A stretch of DNA of 9,583 bases. It comes from JAHEJX01 sp041605955 (GTDB taxonomy: Bacteria; Actinomycetota; Acidimicrobiia; Spongiisociales; UBA5794). Shown here in pieces: positions 1-5,907 of this stretch (position 1 is its first letter; every line of letters starts with the position of its first letter). The position numbers and the translations under genes were made by a program. The DNA is taken from positions 1 to 9,583 of the forward strand of contig JBFIXI010000105.1 of assembly GCA_041605955.1 (NCBI GenBank), given 5' to 3'. Under the pieces are notes generated by a model, which was given only the letters and a program-made list of their open reading frames with translations, had not been told where the DNA came from and ran no database searches.

Positions 1-16
1 GCGGGGGGCGCCCCGC
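1..16. terminator. GC hairpin just past the binding-protein gene, at the window edge
   Basis: GCGGGG (1-6) and CCCCGC (11-16) form a 6-bp stem with a four-base loop, 28 bp downstream of the binding-protein stop codon in the direction of transcription. Any T-tract would lie beyond the window, so its role as a terminator cannot be judged from here. Confidence 0.3.
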
Positions 17-43
17 AACCGGCTTTCGGCTGTTACTTAGGCG

Positions 44-1459
44 TCAAGAAGCGAGCCCGGCTTCCAGGTCGGCTTGCGCCTGGTTGGCGAGCGCCGTGGG
101 GTCTGTCCTTTCGTTGAACGGAGCATAGAAGGACGCCGCCTGACTTCCGTTGGCCCACTGACCCGCGCCCTTGGGCGCCACCCAGTACTGCTCGAAGCCG
201 ACCCGGTAGTTCGGGATCAGGTCAGCTATGGCTTGACCGAGCTTGGTGTCGAGCGTCGCCGTCGGCTGGGTAGGGATCAAGCCCACCGCATTGACGAACG
301 TCTGATATTCGGCCGGATCGGACAGCGCCGCCACATAAGCCAACGCCGCGTCCTTGTTCTGCGAGCCCTCCGCGACCATCCAGCTCATGTCGTACTTGCC
401 GAACAGGAACTGGTTGTCGGCTGCGGTGTCGCTGCCAGGGAATGGCACGTAGGTCCAGTCGAATGCCGCCACGTCCTCGACCGCAGGTGCCTGCCACACA
501 CCGGTGGGCATGAAGGCCACGTCTCCGGCGGCATAGCGGGCGGGTCCAGCGTCATGCGAGATCCCCGTCACACCGTCTTCGAGCAGGTCGTTGGCGTACG
601 TCTGGAACCGGTTGAACAGTTCTATGCCGTTCGCGTCGTTCCACTTGATGCTGCCGGTCCATAGGCCCTCTACTAGACCCGCTTGATCCGGGTAGTAGGC
701 GCCCAAGAGGCCGTAGGCACCCACGAAGACAGGCCAGCCATCGGCGCCGCCCACGGTCATGCACTCGTTTCCGGCGGCCTGGACCGCGTCACACACCGAC
801 AACAACTCGCTCCAGGTAGTGGGAATCGTTTGACCGACGTCCGCGAGTAGATCGTTGTTGACGAACATGCCGCTGTACGAGACACGACCCGCCGGCAGCG
901 CGTAGACACGGTCGTTGTAGGTAGTGGCATCCGCCACCGCCACCGGGTCATAGTTGGCGACAAAAGGCTGATCGGTGAGATCAGCGATCAAGCCGGCATC
1001 GATCAGCTGCTGCCACAACGGAGTGTCTGCATCCGTCATGTACGGCTGGACACCGTTCGAGAAGGCCGAACAGCCTCCCGGGCAGTAGTCGATGACGTCG
1101 ACATCCCCGGCCGTGAGACGAGTCTGCGCAGCCGTGGCAATGTCACCCGAGGCCACGACCTCCATCTGAACCTGGACGCCAGGGTTGGCTTCCATGAACC
1201 GGCGGTTGAAGTCCTCCATGTACTCCACCAAGGGTGGGTTCTGGTGCAAGAGCACCTTCAGAGTGCCTTCCAACCCCATCGGCGTCGTCGTCGTTGGCGC
1301 CGCAGTGGTGGTATCGCCGGCGGCTGTAGTGCCAGGCGCCGCCGTGGTAGTGGCGGCCGTTGTGCCCGGCGCCGCCGTGGTGTCGTCGGCGTCGTCGCCG
1401 CACGCCGCGGCTACGAGCATCAGCACTGCGAGCAGTGCTATCCATCGGATCCGATTCAT
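44..1459 (-). CDS. ABC sugar transporter substrate-binding lipoprotein (extracellular solute-binding family 1)
   Basis: Predicted lipid-anchored receptor that captures a sugar outside the membrane and hands it to an ABC permease. The 471-residue protein begins with a lipoprotein signal: basic MNRIR, a hydrophobic stretch (6-19) and a lipobox ending at Cys20. Residues 27-60 are a Thr/Ala/Pro linker containing an 11-residue repeat (TTAAPGTTAA at 27-36 and 38-47). The binding domain follows, with family-1 features such as FMPTGVWQAPA (316-326), YDMSWMVAEGS (356-366) and GLIPTQPT (393-400). An in-frame upstream start at 1594 would bury the signal peptide, so I chose ATG 1459, which has AGGAAG seven bases or so before it. 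It lies 139 bp downstream of the LacI gene on the same strand, behind two degenerate LacI operators. No permease gene is in the window. The substrate is unknown; the CebR-like operators suggest a beta-glucoside, while the nearby KDG kinase suggests a uronate-derived sugar. Confidence 0.9.
   Translation of the reverse strand: MNRIRWIALLAVLMLVAAACGDDADDTTAAPGTTAATTTAAPGTTAAGDTTTAAPTTTTPMGLEGTLKVLLHQNPPLVEYMEDFNRRFMEANPGVQVQMEVVASGDIATAAQTRLTAGDVDVIDYCPGGCSAFSNGVQPYMTDADTPLWQQLIDAGLIADLTDQPFVANYDPVAVADATTYNDRVYALPAGRVSYSGMFVNNDLLADVGQTIPTTWSELLSVCDAVQAAGNECMTVGGADGWPVFVGAYGLLGAYYPDQAGLVEGLWTGSIKWNDANGIELFNRFQTYANDLLEDGVTGISHDAGPARYAAGDVAFMPTGVWQAPAVEDVAAFDWTYVPFPGSDTAADNQFLFGKYDMSWMVAEGSQNKDAALAYVAALSDPAEYQTFVNAVGLIPTQPTATLDTKLGQAIADLIPNYRVGFEQYWVAPKGAGQWANGSQAASFYAPFNERTDPTALANQAQADLEAGLAS
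1280..1381 (-). repeat. Repetitive coding segment for the Thr/Ala/Pro linker
   Basis: This segment encodes residues 27-60 of the solute-binding lipoprotein. It contains a 33-bp period: the 14-mer ggcgccgccgtggt occurs at 1335-1348 and again at 1368-1381 on the plus strand, matching the two TTAAPGTTAA units. It is a low-complexity tether between the lipid-modified Cys20 and the binding domain, and such tandem DNA may vary in copy number between strains. Confidence 0.75.
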
Positions 1460-1498
1460 ACTGTCTTCCTGCCTCTCGTTGGCTTCGTTTTCTACTGG

Positions 1499-1512
1499 TG
1501 GGAGCGGCCCCA
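1499..1512. promoter_or_regulatory. Degenerate LacI-family operator, proximal to the binding-protein gene
   Basis: TGGGAGCGGCCCCA matches the 14-bp CebR/CelR box TGGGAGCGCTCCCA at 12 of 14 positions; both differences fall in the right half-site. It lies about 40 bp upstream of the ATG at 1459, with its centre 15 bp from the next operator. The role as a binding site for the adjacent LacI protein is inferred from its similarity to the perfect sites at 2703-2726. Confidence 0.5.
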
Positions 1513-1513
1513 T

Positions 1514-1527
1514 TGAGAGCGCTCCCG
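1514..1527. promoter_or_regulatory. Near-perfect LacI-family operator upstream of the binding-protein gene
   Basis: Read on the minus strand this is CGGGAGCGCTCTCA, 12 of 14 matches to the CebR-type box, with the palindromic core GAGCGCTC intact at 1517-1524. It pairs with the weaker site at 1499-1512. It probably places the binding-protein gene under the LacI repressor encoded upstream. I found no convincing -35/-10 pair for this gene, so the position relative to the transcription start is unknown. Confidence 0.6.
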
Positions 1528-1563
1528 CGGTGGTCGCCTGCCTAAGCACCACCGGACGGTGCC

Positions 1564-1581
1564 CGGGGCGGCAAAGCCCCG
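1564..1581 (-). terminator. Hairpin after the LacI gene, possible weak terminator
   Basis: A 6-bp perfect stem CGGGGC/GCCCCG encloses the six-base loop ggcaaa. It begins 18 bp past the LacI stop codon, on the route to the binding-protein gene. There is no T-tract on either side, so it could equally be an attenuating or processing hairpin, or chance in GC-rich DNA. Confidence 0.3.
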
Positions 1582-1598
1582 AGCCTGATCTCACACTC

Positions 1599-2636
1599 TC
1601 ATGCGGCCTCCGGGTCGATAGGTCGGCGTAGCGCGCCGCATGAGTCTCTGACTATCAACTCCGTGGGCATGATCTCGGCGACCGGTCCAGAGATTGCGCC
1701 GTTGATCAGCCCGAGGAGCAGTTCCACCGCCCTTGCCCCCGCTCGGGCGATCGGCTGGCGCACGGTCGTCAGCGGGGGCACCGAGGTCTCGGACGACGGC
1801 AAGCCGTCGAAGCTGACGAGGCACAGGTCGTCGGGCACTGCGGCCCCGAGCTCACGTAGTGCCCGGAGCGCTCCAATCGCCATCGTGTCGGAGGCCACGA
1901 AAACGGCTTCTGGACGGTGCGGGAAGATCTTGTGCATCGCCTCGTAGCCGCTCTGCTCGGAGAACGCACCGTCGGCACGCAGCTCGGGGTCCAGGACGGC
2001 TCCGCAGCTGGCGAGCCCGTCCCGGAAGCCCTCGAGGCGATCAACTCCCGCGGAGGTCGACATCGGGGCCCCGACGTATCCGATGCGGCGATAGCCCAGG
2101 CCGCACAGGTGTAACGCCGCCTGGCGGGCCCCGCCGATGTTGTCCGCATCGACATAGCTCACCAGCGCTGGGACGTCGGGCCGGCCGATGACGACGAATG
2201 GCATCGATCCCTCGGTGAGCGCCGCCATCAACGGGTCTCCCATCCGCGAGGCGGTGAGGATCACACCGTCGACGAGCCCGGAGCGCACGACGCGCGGGTA
2301 GAGGCGCTCCTCCTCTTCCTCTGTCTGGAAGAGGAACAGCGAGAGTGTCCTGCCGGCCTCATTGCTGGCGCGGCTGATGCCCTGGATCAAGCGCCCGAAA
2401 TACGGATCTTCGAAGAGGCTGTGAACTCGGCTCGGAATCACGAGACCGACAACGCCCGATCTGCTCGAAGCGAGCGACCGGGCCGCCACGTTGGGGATGA
2501 ATCCGGTGCGCTCGATGACGTCTTGGACTCGTTGGCGAACCGCCGGGCTCACACTGTCCTGGTCGTTGACGACCCGAGACACCGTCGACCGGGAAACCCC
2601 GGCCAAGCGGCCGATGTCCTCCAGCGTGAGCTTCAT
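1599..2636 (-). CDS. LacI-family transcriptional repressor of the sugar locus
   Basis: Sugar-responsive DNA-binding repressor. From ATG 2636 it has 345 residues, the normal LacI length. The helix-turn-helix is at 3-23 (LEDIGRLAGVSRSTVSRVVN) and the hinge helix at 51-60 with the Leu55-Ala56 pair expected for minor-groove insertion. The periplasmic-binding-like effector domain runs from about 62 to the end, with GRP (151-153), VDADN (162-166), FVASDTMAIGAL (246-257), SFDGLP (275-280) and LTTVRQP (289-295). The start is uncertain. ATG 2636 gives the usual N-terminus but lacks a good ribosome site, whereas a strong GGAGGGG (2692-2698) precedes in-frame TTG 2690 and GTG 2681, which would add 15-18 residues. 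The operators around its own promoter imply autoregulation. The effector is unknown; the box resembles that of CebR/CelR (cello-oligosaccharides), but the divergent KDG kinase argues for a uronate pathway role. Confidence 0.92.
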   Translation of the reverse strand: MKLTLEDIGRLAGVSRSTVSRVVNDQDSVSPAVRQRVQDVIERTGFIPNVAARSLASSRSGVVGLVIPSRVHSLFEDPYFGRLIQGISRASNEAGRTLSLFLFQTEEEEERLYPRVVRSGLVDGVILTASRMGDPLMAALTEGSMPFVVIGRPDVPALVSYVDADNIGGARQAALHLCGLGYRRIGYVGAPMSTSAGVDRLEGFRDGLASCGAVLDPELRADGAFSEQSGYEAMHKIFPHRPEAVFVASDTMAIGALRALRELGAAVPDDLCLVSFDGLPSSETSVPPLTTVRQPIARAGARAVELLLGLINGAISGPVAEIMPTELIVRDSCGALRRPIDPEAA

Positions 2637-2691
2637 CGAGCGGCCCGCCCCGACGAGCGCCTGATGACTGCCTTCCTCCACACTCTCCAAT

Positions 2692-2698
2692 CCCCTCC
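2692..2698 (-). promoter_or_regulatory. Ribosome-binding site pointing to a non-ATG start for the LacI gene
   Basis: GGAGGGG on the minus strand is the only good Shine-Dalgarno in the leader. It sits one base before TTG 2690 and ten bases before GTG 2681, both in frame with the repressor, and about 55 bases before ATG 2636. It favours GTG 2681 by spacing and makes the ATG choice doubtful. Confidence 0.4.
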
Positions 2699-2702
2699 AG
2701 AT

Positions 2703-2714
2703 GGGAGCGCTCCC
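2703..2714. promoter_or_regulatory. Perfect LacI-family operator O1
   Basis: GGGAGCGCTCCC is a perfect 12-bp palindrome; with its flanks (TGGGAGCGCTCCCG) it matches 13 of 14 positions of the CebR/CelR box known from Streptomyces and Thermobifida. It lies in the LacI leader between the predicted transcription start and the start codon, so bound repressor would block transcription of its own gene. Confidence 0.82.
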
Positions 2715-2726
2715 GGGAGCGCTCCC
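2715..2726. promoter_or_regulatory. Perfect LacI-family operator O2, abutting O1
   Basis: A second perfect GGGAGCGCTCCC directly adjoins the first, giving 12 bp centre to centre. It covers the predicted LacI transcription start near 2724. The zero-gap arrangement would put two dimers on nearly the same face of the helix, which suggests either cooperative or mutually exclusive binding. Confidence 0.82.
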
Positions 2727-2730
2727 GGGG

Positions 2731-2760
2731 ACGGTAGCATTTGCGCTGGCGCGGCGTCAA
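2731..2760 (-). promoter_or_regulatory. Promoter of the LacI gene
   Basis: On the minus strand, -35 TTGACG (2755-2760) and -10 TACCGT (2731-2736) are separated by 18 bp. The start point would be near 2724, inside operator O2. The placement of operators immediately downstream of the -10 is a classic repressible layout and supports autoregulation. Confidence 0.6.
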
Positions 2761-2853
2761 GCGCCGTGGCGCCGGGGCCGTGATTACTGTTGCCGGCCAT
2801 GATCAGCGATCGGCCACACCCCGGCGGCGCATCCAGCTCGGGCAGGATCTGAC

Positions 2854-3741
2854 GTGCCCACCGTGCTCGTCGTCGGCGAGGCGATGATCGAGCTGACCAC
2901 CATCGATGATCGTCGGCTGTCGTGGACCTTCGCCGGCGACACCCTCAACTGCGCGGCCGCGCTCGCCGCCGCCGCCCCCGACCTCACTGTCCGTTACCTC
3001 ACCGGCATCGGCGACGACCCCCGCTCGCTCGAGTTCGTCGACTACTGCGCCGAGCTCGGGATCGACGCATCGGAATCGCCGGTCGTCGCCGGCCGCAATC
3101 TGGGTTTGTATTGGATCACCACGCACGGCGGTGAGCCGTCGTTTCGTTATTGGCGGAGCGAATCGGCAGCGCGCCATGCGCTGGGCGCCGGCATCGATCT
3201 GGGCACCGCGGCTAGCTCCGAGGCGATAGTGCTTTCCGGCATCACTCTCGCCGTCGCCGGATCTGGCGCCGATGCTCTCCTCGACCAGATCGACACCGCC
3301 GGGCGGGCCGGTGCTCTGGTGGCCTACGACGCCAACTACCGGGGCGCGCTCTGGCCGGATTGTGCCCACGCCCGCAGTGCTGCCGACAGAGCAGTCGCCC
3401 TGGCTGACGTCGTCGTCGCTTCGGCCGATGATGTGCGCACCTTGTGGGAAGAGACACCAGAGGTCTTCGGCCGGCGAATGGCTGCCATGGGTGTCGGCGA
3501 AGCCATCGTCACCGACGCCGCCAGCTCCATAATCGCCACGGTGGGCGGTGAGACCTTCCGAGTGGAGCCGCCGGTGGTCGAGGCAGTCGACGCTACGGGA
3601 GCGGGCGACGCCTTCTTCGGCACCTATCTCGGGTACCGGCTCGTCAGCACGCCTGTCCGCCAGGCAATCGACCGTGCCGTGGAGGTGGCCGCAGTCGTCG
3701 TCGGCATGCCGGGTGCACTGACCTATCTGTCCGGTCGCTAG
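2854..3741 (+). CDS. kdgK: PfkB-family carbohydrate kinase, probable 2-dehydro-3-deoxygluconokinase
   Basis: Predicted to phosphorylate KDG with ATP to KDPG in the cytoplasm, the step that feeds uronates or sugar acids into the lower Entner-Doudoroff path. The 295-residue protein shows the KdgK pattern in order: VVGEAMIEL (6-14), AGDTLNCAAAL (27-37), LTGIGDDP (49-56), GLYWI (84-88), FRYWRSESAARH (97-108), LSGITLA (127-133), YDANYRGALW (158-167), and the PfkB signature DATGAGDAFFGTYL (246-259) with catalytic Asp252. This resembles E. coli KdgK (GLYYI, YYWRNEAAA, FDNNYRPRLW) more than ribokinases or fructokinases. An oddity is VTDAASS (219-225), where relatives usually have a V(T/K)xGAxG-type motif. 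GTG 2854 is preceded by AGGA (2844-2847). The gene is divergent from the LacI repressor, and the shared 217-bp region carries two operators. No KDPG aldolase gene is in the window, so the exact substrate remains inferred. Confidence 0.85.
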   Translation: MPTVLVVGEAMIELTTIDDRRLSWTFAGDTLNCAAALAAAAPDLTVRYLTGIGDDPRSLEFVDYCAELGIDASESPVVAGRNLGLYWITTHGGEPSFRYWRSESAARHALGAGIDLGTAASSEAIVLSGITLAVAGSGADALLDQIDTAGRAGALVAYDANYRGALWPDCAHARSAADRAVALADVVVASADDVRTLWEETPEVFGRRMAAMGVGEAIVTDAASSIIATVGGETFRVEPPVVEAVDATGAGDAFFGTYLGYRLVSTPVRQAIDRAVEVAAVVVGMPGALTYLSGR

Positions 3742-3786
3742 CCGCCGTCACAACAGGGCCGGGGCCTCGCCGCAGCCGTGGCCGGC

Positions 3787-4746
3787 TCATCGCTCCGGCT
3801 GCGGGGGTATCCGGCCCAGGCGACCCGCTTCGTAGTCCTCGAAGGCCTGGACCAGCTCGGATCGGGTGTTCATCACGAACGGGCCATGCCAGGCCACCGG
3901 CTCCCGGATTGGTCGACCGCCCAGGATGAGCACGTCGAAGTTGGGACTGCGCGTCTCTTGCGAATCCGCGGCTGCCATGGTGATGACGTCGCCGGGCCCG
4001 TAGACCACGAGCTGACCCATCGCCGCGGGACGGCGCTCCACTCCGAACGAGCCCCGCCCATTGAGGACGTAAGCGAGTGCATTGAAGTCCGGTCGCCACG
4101 GAATCCTCAGCCTGGCTCCCGGGCTCAGCGTGGCGTGGATCATCGTGATCGGAGTGTGGGTGTCGCCCGGTCCGCGATGCCCGGCGACATCCCCGGCGAT
4201 GAGGCGGATCAAGGCTCCGCCGTCGGGCGACGTCAACAGCTCGACGGCGCTGCCGCGCAAATCCTGATAGCGGGGGGCGATGAACTTGTCCTTTGCAGGC
4301 AAGTTGACCCAAAGCTGGAATCCATGGAACAGACCACCCGACATCACCAGATCCTCGGGGGGCGCCTCGATGTGCAGCAGGCCGGAGCCGGCAGTCATCC
4401 ACTGCGTGTCGCCGTTGGTGATGAGACCGCCGCCGCCCTCAGAATCCTGGTGCTCGAAAGTGCCATCGATCATGTATGTCACGGTCTCGAAGCCGCGATG
4501 CGGATGCCACGGCGTGCCCTTCGGCTCTCCGGGCGCGTAATGCACCTCGCCCATCTGATCGAGGTGGATGAACGGATCTAGCTCGGCCAGATCGACGCCT
4601 GCAAAAGCACGCCGCACCGGGAAACCCTCGCCCTCGAAGCCGCGAGGCGCCGTCGTGACGGAGCGGATGGGTCGGTCTTGCGTCGTGACCGGGGGCTCCT
4701 GGATGCGCGGCAGCGTGAGAGTGTCGTCAACCGTCACGGCGGGCAT
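3787..4746 (-). CDS. Pirin-family cupin protein
   Basis: Two-domain cupin related to pirins, iron-binding cytoplasmic proteins; some bacterial members have quercetin dioxygenase activity, others bind regulators, so the role here is unknown. The 319-residue product has the expected metal site in the N-terminal cupin: His81 and His83 in HPHRGFETVTYMIDG (81-95), and His125 and Glu127 in GSGLLHIEAP (120-129), where many pirins have HSE. The pirin-typical FHGFQLWVNLP is at 140-150. The C-terminal pirin domain (about 195-300) ends with WHGPFVMNT (286-294). ATG 4746 has an excellent ribosome site, GGAGGT at 4751-4756. It is convergent with the kinase gene and divergent from nadR, with no co-directional partner, so it is probably monocistronic. 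A TTGACA lies at 4772-4777 on the minus strand but without a well-spaced -10. Confidence 0.9.
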   Translation of the reverse strand: MPAVTVDDTLTLPRIQEPPVTTQDRPIRSVTTAPRGFEGEGFPVRRAFAGVDLAELDPFIHLDQMGEVHYAPGEPKGTPWHPHRGFETVTYMIDGTFEHQDSEGGGGLITNGDTQWMTAGSGLLHIEAPPEDLVMSGGLFHGFQLWVNLPAKDKFIAPRYQDLRGSAVELLTSPDGGALIRLIAGDVAGHRGPGDTHTPITMIHATLSPGARLRIPWRPDFNALAYVLNGRGSFGVERRPAAMGQLVVYGPGDVITMAAADSQETRSPNFDVLILGGRPIREPVAWHGPFVMNTRSELVQAFEDYEAGRLGRIPPQPER

Positions 4747-4821
4747 TGCTACCTCCAGAATCGATCGTCGTTGTCAACCGCGCACCCGCAGCGGGGCATT
4801 CCCGCGTGGCCCGGAGGCTAC

Positions 4822-4846
4822 CGGCTCCGTTGCCACGGCGGAGCCG
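4822..4846. other. Perfect 8-bp GC-rich inverted repeat between divergent genes
   Basis: CGGCTCCG (4822-4829) and CGGAGCCG (4839-4846) form a perfect 8-bp stem around a nine-base loop. It lies between pirin (leftward) and nadR (rightward), about 30 bp upstream of the nadR -35. A terminator is not expected between divergent genes, so it could be a protein-binding dyad or a structure in the pirin leader. Function unknown. Confidence 0.45.
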
Positions 4847-4866
4847 CCCTAGCGTGCCCGATACTA

Positions 4867-4881
4867 TAGTCATCTTGACTA
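4867..4881. promoter_or_regulatory. Putative NrtR operator 1
   Basis: TAGTCA-TCT-TGACTA is a perfect inverted repeat of 6+3+6 centred at 4874. It contains GT (4869-4870), seven bases, then AC (4878-4879), the GT-N7-AC core described for NrtR operators. Its right arm overlaps the -35 box of the nadR promoter. NrtR itself is encoded as the third gene of the operon. Confidence 0.72.
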
Positions 4882-4903
4882 ATAGTCATAGAAACTATAT
4901 ATT
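4875..4903 (+). promoter_or_regulatory. Promoter of the nadR-pnuC-nrtR operon, predicted leaderless
   Basis: The -35 TTGACT (4875-4880) and -10 TATATT (4898-4903) are spaced by exactly 17 bp, the best promoter match in the window. Counting about seven bases from the -10 puts the transcription start at or next to the A of ATG 4910. No Shine-Dalgarno precedes that ATG, consistent with a leaderless mRNA. Both NrtR-like operators overlap these boxes. Confidence 0.75.
4882..4898. promoter_or_regulatory. Putative NrtR operator 2
   Basis: ATAGT-N7-ACTAT is an inverted repeat with perfect 5-bp arms centred at 4890, again with the GT-N7-AC core (GT 4885-4886, AC 4894-4895). It fills the spacer and touches the -10 box at 4898. 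Its centre is 16 bp from operator 1, about one and a half helical turns. The half-site TAGTCA also forms a third dyad with the right arm of operator 1 (TGACTA-A-TAGTCA, 4876-4888). Confidence 0.65.
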
Positions 4904-4909
4904 GCCTTC

Positions 4910-5899
4910 ATGGGACCAATGCGAACGGTCGGAGTCACAGTCGGCAAATTCAACCCGCCCCATCTTGGGCATCTCCATCTCGTCGAGACAGGTGCCGCCC
5001 AAGTCGATCGGCTCTACGTGCTGCTCGGCGCCCGGCCCGATCAAACGCTCCCAGCCGCCGACCGGGCGGCCTGGCTGGCGGCAGCTGCACCCCCCAACGT
5101 GACCGTGATCGTGACGCCCGATGACTTGCCTGCCGCCAACGAGCCGTGGGCGCAGCGGGCGCTCCAGGTGCTACCGCAGCCACCCGAGGTGGGATTCACG
5201 TCGGAGCCGTGGGGGCCGGGATGGTGCGCCGCCATGGGTGCCGAACACGTCGCTGTTGACCCCGGGCGGGAGAGGTTTCCGATCTCGGCGACCGAGATTC
5301 GCGCCGACCTACGCACCGGGTTCGAGTGGCTCGTTCCCCCGGCCCGGACGGCGTTGGCGCGGCGCATCGTCACCGCCGGCGCCGAATCGAGTGGCAAGAC
5401 CACGCTGGCCGCTGCGCTCGCCGCGCAATGGGGCACCACGTGGGTACCCGAGTACGGCCGCACCTACTGGGAGGGCCGCCGCCATCGGCGTGACCAGAGT
5501 TGGGCCACCACCGAGTTCCACCATATCGCCACCACCCACCACACTGTTGCCGACGGGCTGGCGGCGCAATCCGCCGCGGGGTTGGTGGTGCTCGATACCG
5601 ATGCGTTGGTGACTCGCGTCTGGCACCGCCGTTACTTGGGAACCGACGATTGCGAGCTCGCTGCGCTCGCCACCGTCCACCGTCCCGACTTCTACGTGGT
5701 GTGCGCCCCGGACTTCGACTGGGTGCAGGACGGGACCCGGGAGTCGGCCGGCGAACGGGAAGCCATGCATCGCCGGACGCTCGACCTGGTGGCGGCTTCC
5801 GGAGTGCAGTACGAGGTGCTCGCCGGCGACCCGGCCGCCCGGCTTCGTCGCGCGATGGACATTGCCGACAAGCTCACGACTTTCGATCCCTTGATCTGA
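4910..5899 (+). CDS. nadR: NadR: NMN adenylyltransferase / ribosylnicotinamide kinase
   Basis: Bifunctional cytoplasmic NAD-salvage enzyme: the kinase domain converts nicotinamide riboside plus ATP to NMN, and the adenylyltransferase domain converts NMN plus ATP to NAD. The 329-residue protein has the nucleotidyltransferase motif GKFNPPHLGH (12-21) and ISATEIR (125-131), followed by a kinase domain with P-loop GAESSGKTT (157-165), EYGRTY (181-186), DTDALVT (229-235) and DWVQDGTRE (270-278). It lacks the N-terminal helix-turn-helix found in the enterobacterial repressor form, so it should be purely enzymatic. ATG 4910 is chosen because the predicted transcription start falls on it; ATG 4919 (Met4) is the alternative. 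It is the first gene of an operon with pnuC (8-bp gap) and nrtR. The stop codon shares a base with the pnuC ribosome site, suggesting translational coupling. Confidence 0.94.
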   Translation: MGPMRTVGVTVGKFNPPHLGHLHLVETGAAQVDRLYVLLGARPDQTLPAADRAAWLAAAAPPNVTVIVTPDDLPAANEPWAQRALQVLPQPPEVGFTSEPWGPGWCAAMGAEHVAVDPGRERFPISATEIRADLRTGFEWLVPPARTALARRIVTAGAESSGKTTLAAALAAQWGTTWVPEYGRTYWEGRRHRRDQSWATTEFHHIATTHHTVADGLAAQSAAGLVVLDTDALVTRVWHRRYLGTDDCELAALATVHRPDFYVVCAPDFDWVQDGTRESAGEREAMHRRTLDLVAASGVQYEVLAGDPAARLRRAMDIADKLTTFDPLI

Positions 5900-5907
5900 G
5901 GAGACTC

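Noticed and set aside
1185..1631. A long plus-strand frame of 148 codons opposite the binding-protein N-terminus.
   Set aside because: It is the antisense of the low-complexity linker and signal peptide, with no ribosome site and a composition explained by the opposite gene.
2748..2773. Overlapping GC inverted repeats around the -35 box of the LacI promoter.
   Set aside because: The stems are short, mutually exclusive and typical of GC-rich DNA; the promoter and operators already explain the region.
2785..2790. TACTGT as a possible -10 for the kinase gene.
   Set aside because: No -35-like hexamer is found 16-18 bp upstream, so a promoter cannot be supported.
2799..2852. A 17-codon open frame (ATG 2799 to TGA 2850-2852) ending one base before the kinase GTG, like a leader peptide.
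   Set aside because: It has no ribosome site, no regulatory codon run and no visible alternative hairpins; short frames of this size arise often by chance.
3742..3786. Possible bidirectional terminator between the kinase and pirin genes (GCCGG/CCGGC with a long loop).
   Set aside because: Only five base pairs, a 19-base loop and no T-tract in either direction.
3644..4402. A 252-codon minus-strand frame running across the pirin gene.
   Set aside because: It is out of frame with the pirin protein, rich in Arg/Gly/Pro as expected for a shadow frame in GC-rich DNA, and has no recognisable domain.
5500..5907. N-terminal extension of the PnuC frame inside nadR, hinting at a fusion.
   Set aside because: The extension overlaps the conserved NadR kinase domain in another frame and has shadow-like composition; ATG 5908 with AGGAG is a much better start.
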